Source of the DNA: Gp6-AA40 sp035263125
GTDB taxonomy: Bacteria > Acidobacteriota > Vicinamibacteria > Vicinamibacterales > UBA2999
DNA: 64,000 nucleotides
Direction of reading: 5' to 3'
Assembly (NCBI GenBank): GCA_035263125.1
Contig: DATFRP010000197.1
Span: 36,212 to 100,211, forward strand
The notes under the pieces are model-generated. The model was given only the letters and a program-made list of their open reading frames with translations, had not been told where the DNA came from and did no database searches. Within the stretch, counting starts at the first letter, position 1, and every line of letters starts with the position of its first letter. The position numbers were made by a program, and so were the translations under genes. Below, piece after piece: positions 62,730 through 64,000 of this stretch.

Positions 62730-64000
62730 GTGAGTACGCACCATCGCTCGTTCCTTCTTGCGTTGCTCCTGCCAGCATGCCTGCTCGTCGGCGCATTCGC
62801 GGTCGTTCAGGCTCAGAATGCCGGAGCGCCGGCGGCTCGCCGCTGGTCTGATCCTGCCACCTGGCCTGACAAGAAGGTGCCCGCCAAAGACGATGTGGTC
62901 ACCATCGAGAAGGATATGAACGTCATCCTCGACGTCAGTCCGCCGGCGCTACGAAGTGTCACGATCAACGGCAAACTGAGCTTCGCTGATAACAAGGATC
63001 TCGAACTGACCACCGAGTGGATCATGGTGCACGGGGAGTTGGAGATCGGCACAGAAGCCCGCCCCCACACGCGCAAGGCAACCATTACCCTCACCGACAA
63101 CGTGAAAGACGAAGACATGAGTGGTGTGGGTGGAACGAGTGACCGCAGTGACCGCGGGGTCATGATGATGGGTGGAACCCTGAACCTGCACGGTAACCGG
63201 ATGAACTCCTGGACGAAGCTGTCCAAAACCGCCGACGCAGGCAGCAACTCGATTGAGGTCCTGAACGCCGCTGGCTGGCGAGCCGGCGACGAGATTGTCC
63301 TCGCGTCCACGGATTTCGATCCCAGGCAGGCCGAGCGGCGAAGCATTTCCGCCATCAAGGCAAACGTGATCACGCTCGACAAGAAACTCGACTACATGCA
63401 CTTCGGCAAGATCACCTTCGACGTGGATGAACGTGGCGAAGTCGGCATGCTGACGCGCAACGTACGTATCCAGGCATCGGCCGACGCGGAACAGTCATTC
63501 TTCGGCGGGCACGTGATGGCGATGGTCGGAAGCAAGATGTTTGTCGAGGGCGTCGAATTCAATCGAATGGGCCAGAACATGACTCTCGCCCGATATCCGA
63601 TCCACTGGCATCTGATCGGCGACGCACAGGGGCAGTACATCAAGAACGCGTCGCTCCATGACACCTACAACCGTTGTGTGACCGTGCACGGCACGAACTT
63701 CCTGCGCGTTGAGAACAACGTGACCTACAACACCGTCGGTCACTGCTTCTTCCTCGAAGACGGCGCGGAGCACGGTAACCAGTTCGTGCACAACCTGGCG
63801 ATCCAGGTCAAGTGCCATACCTCCAAGGCCTGCGCGCCGACCAATCTCGCCGCAAACGGAGAGAACAGGGGAAGTAATTCGCTGAATCGCGCGACCTACA
63901 GGGCGGACAGCATGTCCGGCAAGGACACCCTGCTGCCTTCGGACAACACGGTGACGGCTTACTGGATCACCAATCCGGACAATGTCTTCATCGACAACGT
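62730..64000 (+). CDS. G8-domain / beta-helix protein (CEMIP/TMEM2-like), copy 2, cut by window end
   Basis: The frame from GTG 62730 stays open to the window edge (423 codons). The leader and first ~20 codons match copy 1 base for base from ATCTTCGAG (62705 against 59878), and the protein follows copy 1 through the G8 domain and RYPIHWHL with scattered substitutions. After about residue 370 they diverge more (ANGENRGSNSLNRATYRAD is not in copy 1). A recent tandem duplication that carried its ribosome site along. Confidence 0.9.
   Translation, partial: MSTHHRSFLLALLLPACLLVGAFAVVQAQNAGAPAARRWSDPATWPDKKVPAKDDVVTIEKDMNVILDVSPPALRSVTINGKLSFADNKDLELTTEWIMVHGELEIGTEARPHTRKATITLTDNVKDEDMSGVGGTSDRSDRGVMMMGGTLNLHGNRMNSWTKLSKTADAGSNSIEVLNAAGWRAGDEIVLASTDFDPRQAERRSISAIKANVITLDKKLDYMHFGKITFDVDERGEVGMLTRNVRIQASADAEQSFFGGHVMAMVGSKMFVEGVEFNRMGQNMTLARYPIHWHLIGDAQGQYIKNASLHDTYNRCVTVHGTNFLRVENNVTYNTVGHCFFLEDGAEHGNQFVHNLAIQVKCHTSKACAPTNLAANGENRGSNSLNRATYRADSMSGKDTLLPSDNTVTAYWITNPDNVFIDN

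Noticed and set aside
1..64000. CRISPR array, tRNA or rRNA genes, intact insertion sequence or prophage
   Set aside because: Looked for spaced direct repeats, tRNA-like arms and transposase or phage proteins; none was found by eye.

Overview
The window is GC-rich, densely packed bacterial chromosome from a Gram-negative organism. The family content points to Acidobacteriota, most likely a Vicinamibacteria-type soil lineage: a PadR regulator with an ADOP-type ABC permease, an Oar-like TonB receptor with an N-terminal carboxypeptidase-regulatory fold, DUF1587/1595/1592/1588/1585 proteins paired with Tat-exported DUF1552 proteins, an acidobacterial VWFA-type protein, a remnant resembling the end of a TIGR03435 protein, and many secreted hypotheticals. 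The lineage is inferred from these families; no rRNA or tRNA gene was seen.

Layout. 1-210: end of a dienelactone hydrolase. 266-7556: secreted c-type cytochrome and a tightly coupled ankyrin / PSCyt-PSD (DUF1592) / DUF1552 cluster. 7624-11054: pirin, flavodoxin-like protein, beta-propeller protein, and a RodZ-like HTH plus GAF protein. 11060-15511 (minus): DUF6065-like protein, methyltransferase, DUF4870 protein, then sortase, VWA protein and a protein ending in an LPKTA sorting signal. 15900-19438: an atypical metallo-beta-lactamase-fold protein and an acyl-CoA synthetase. 19487-22484 (minus): ADOP permease and PadR. 22575-25614 (minus): a XoxF-type PQQ alcohol dehydrogenase with its XoxJ and XoxG partners, all overlapping. 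25725-27447 (minus): alpha/beta hydrolase and lipoprotein. 27689-33225: small barrel-like protein, then a TonB receptor coupled to a sensor kinase. 33430-38603: frameshifted hydrolase, small conserved proteins, DUF6152 protein and its neighbour, a small HExxH protein, PstS. 39066-48072: complete MdtABC/OprM-type RND efflux operon. 48122-50553: unknown 606-aa protein coupled to a YceI protein. 50567-50825: a large imperfect inverted repeat. 50910-51908: secreted hypothetical. 52008-56909: three consecutive HlyD/MacA-type adaptors and a MacB-type permease lacking its ATPase. 57103-59460: pseudokinase with three PEGA domains and an apparent CTG start. 59498-64000: small membrane protein, TIGR03435-like remnant, and a tandem pair of G8-domain (CEMIP/TMEM2-like) secreted proteins, the second cut by the window edge.

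Most genes act in the envelope: periplasmic redox, efflux, surface anchoring, outer-membrane uptake. A family of short palindromes, often next to CTACG, is scattered between genes, and one lies inside a coding sequence. No CRISPR array, intact insertion sequence, prophage or defence island was seen. The best candidates for undescribed biology are the sortase/VWA/LPKTA operon, the ATPase-less multi-adaptor MacB cluster, the lipoprotein-type XoxF, the unknown gene at 48122 and the CEMIP-like tandem pair.
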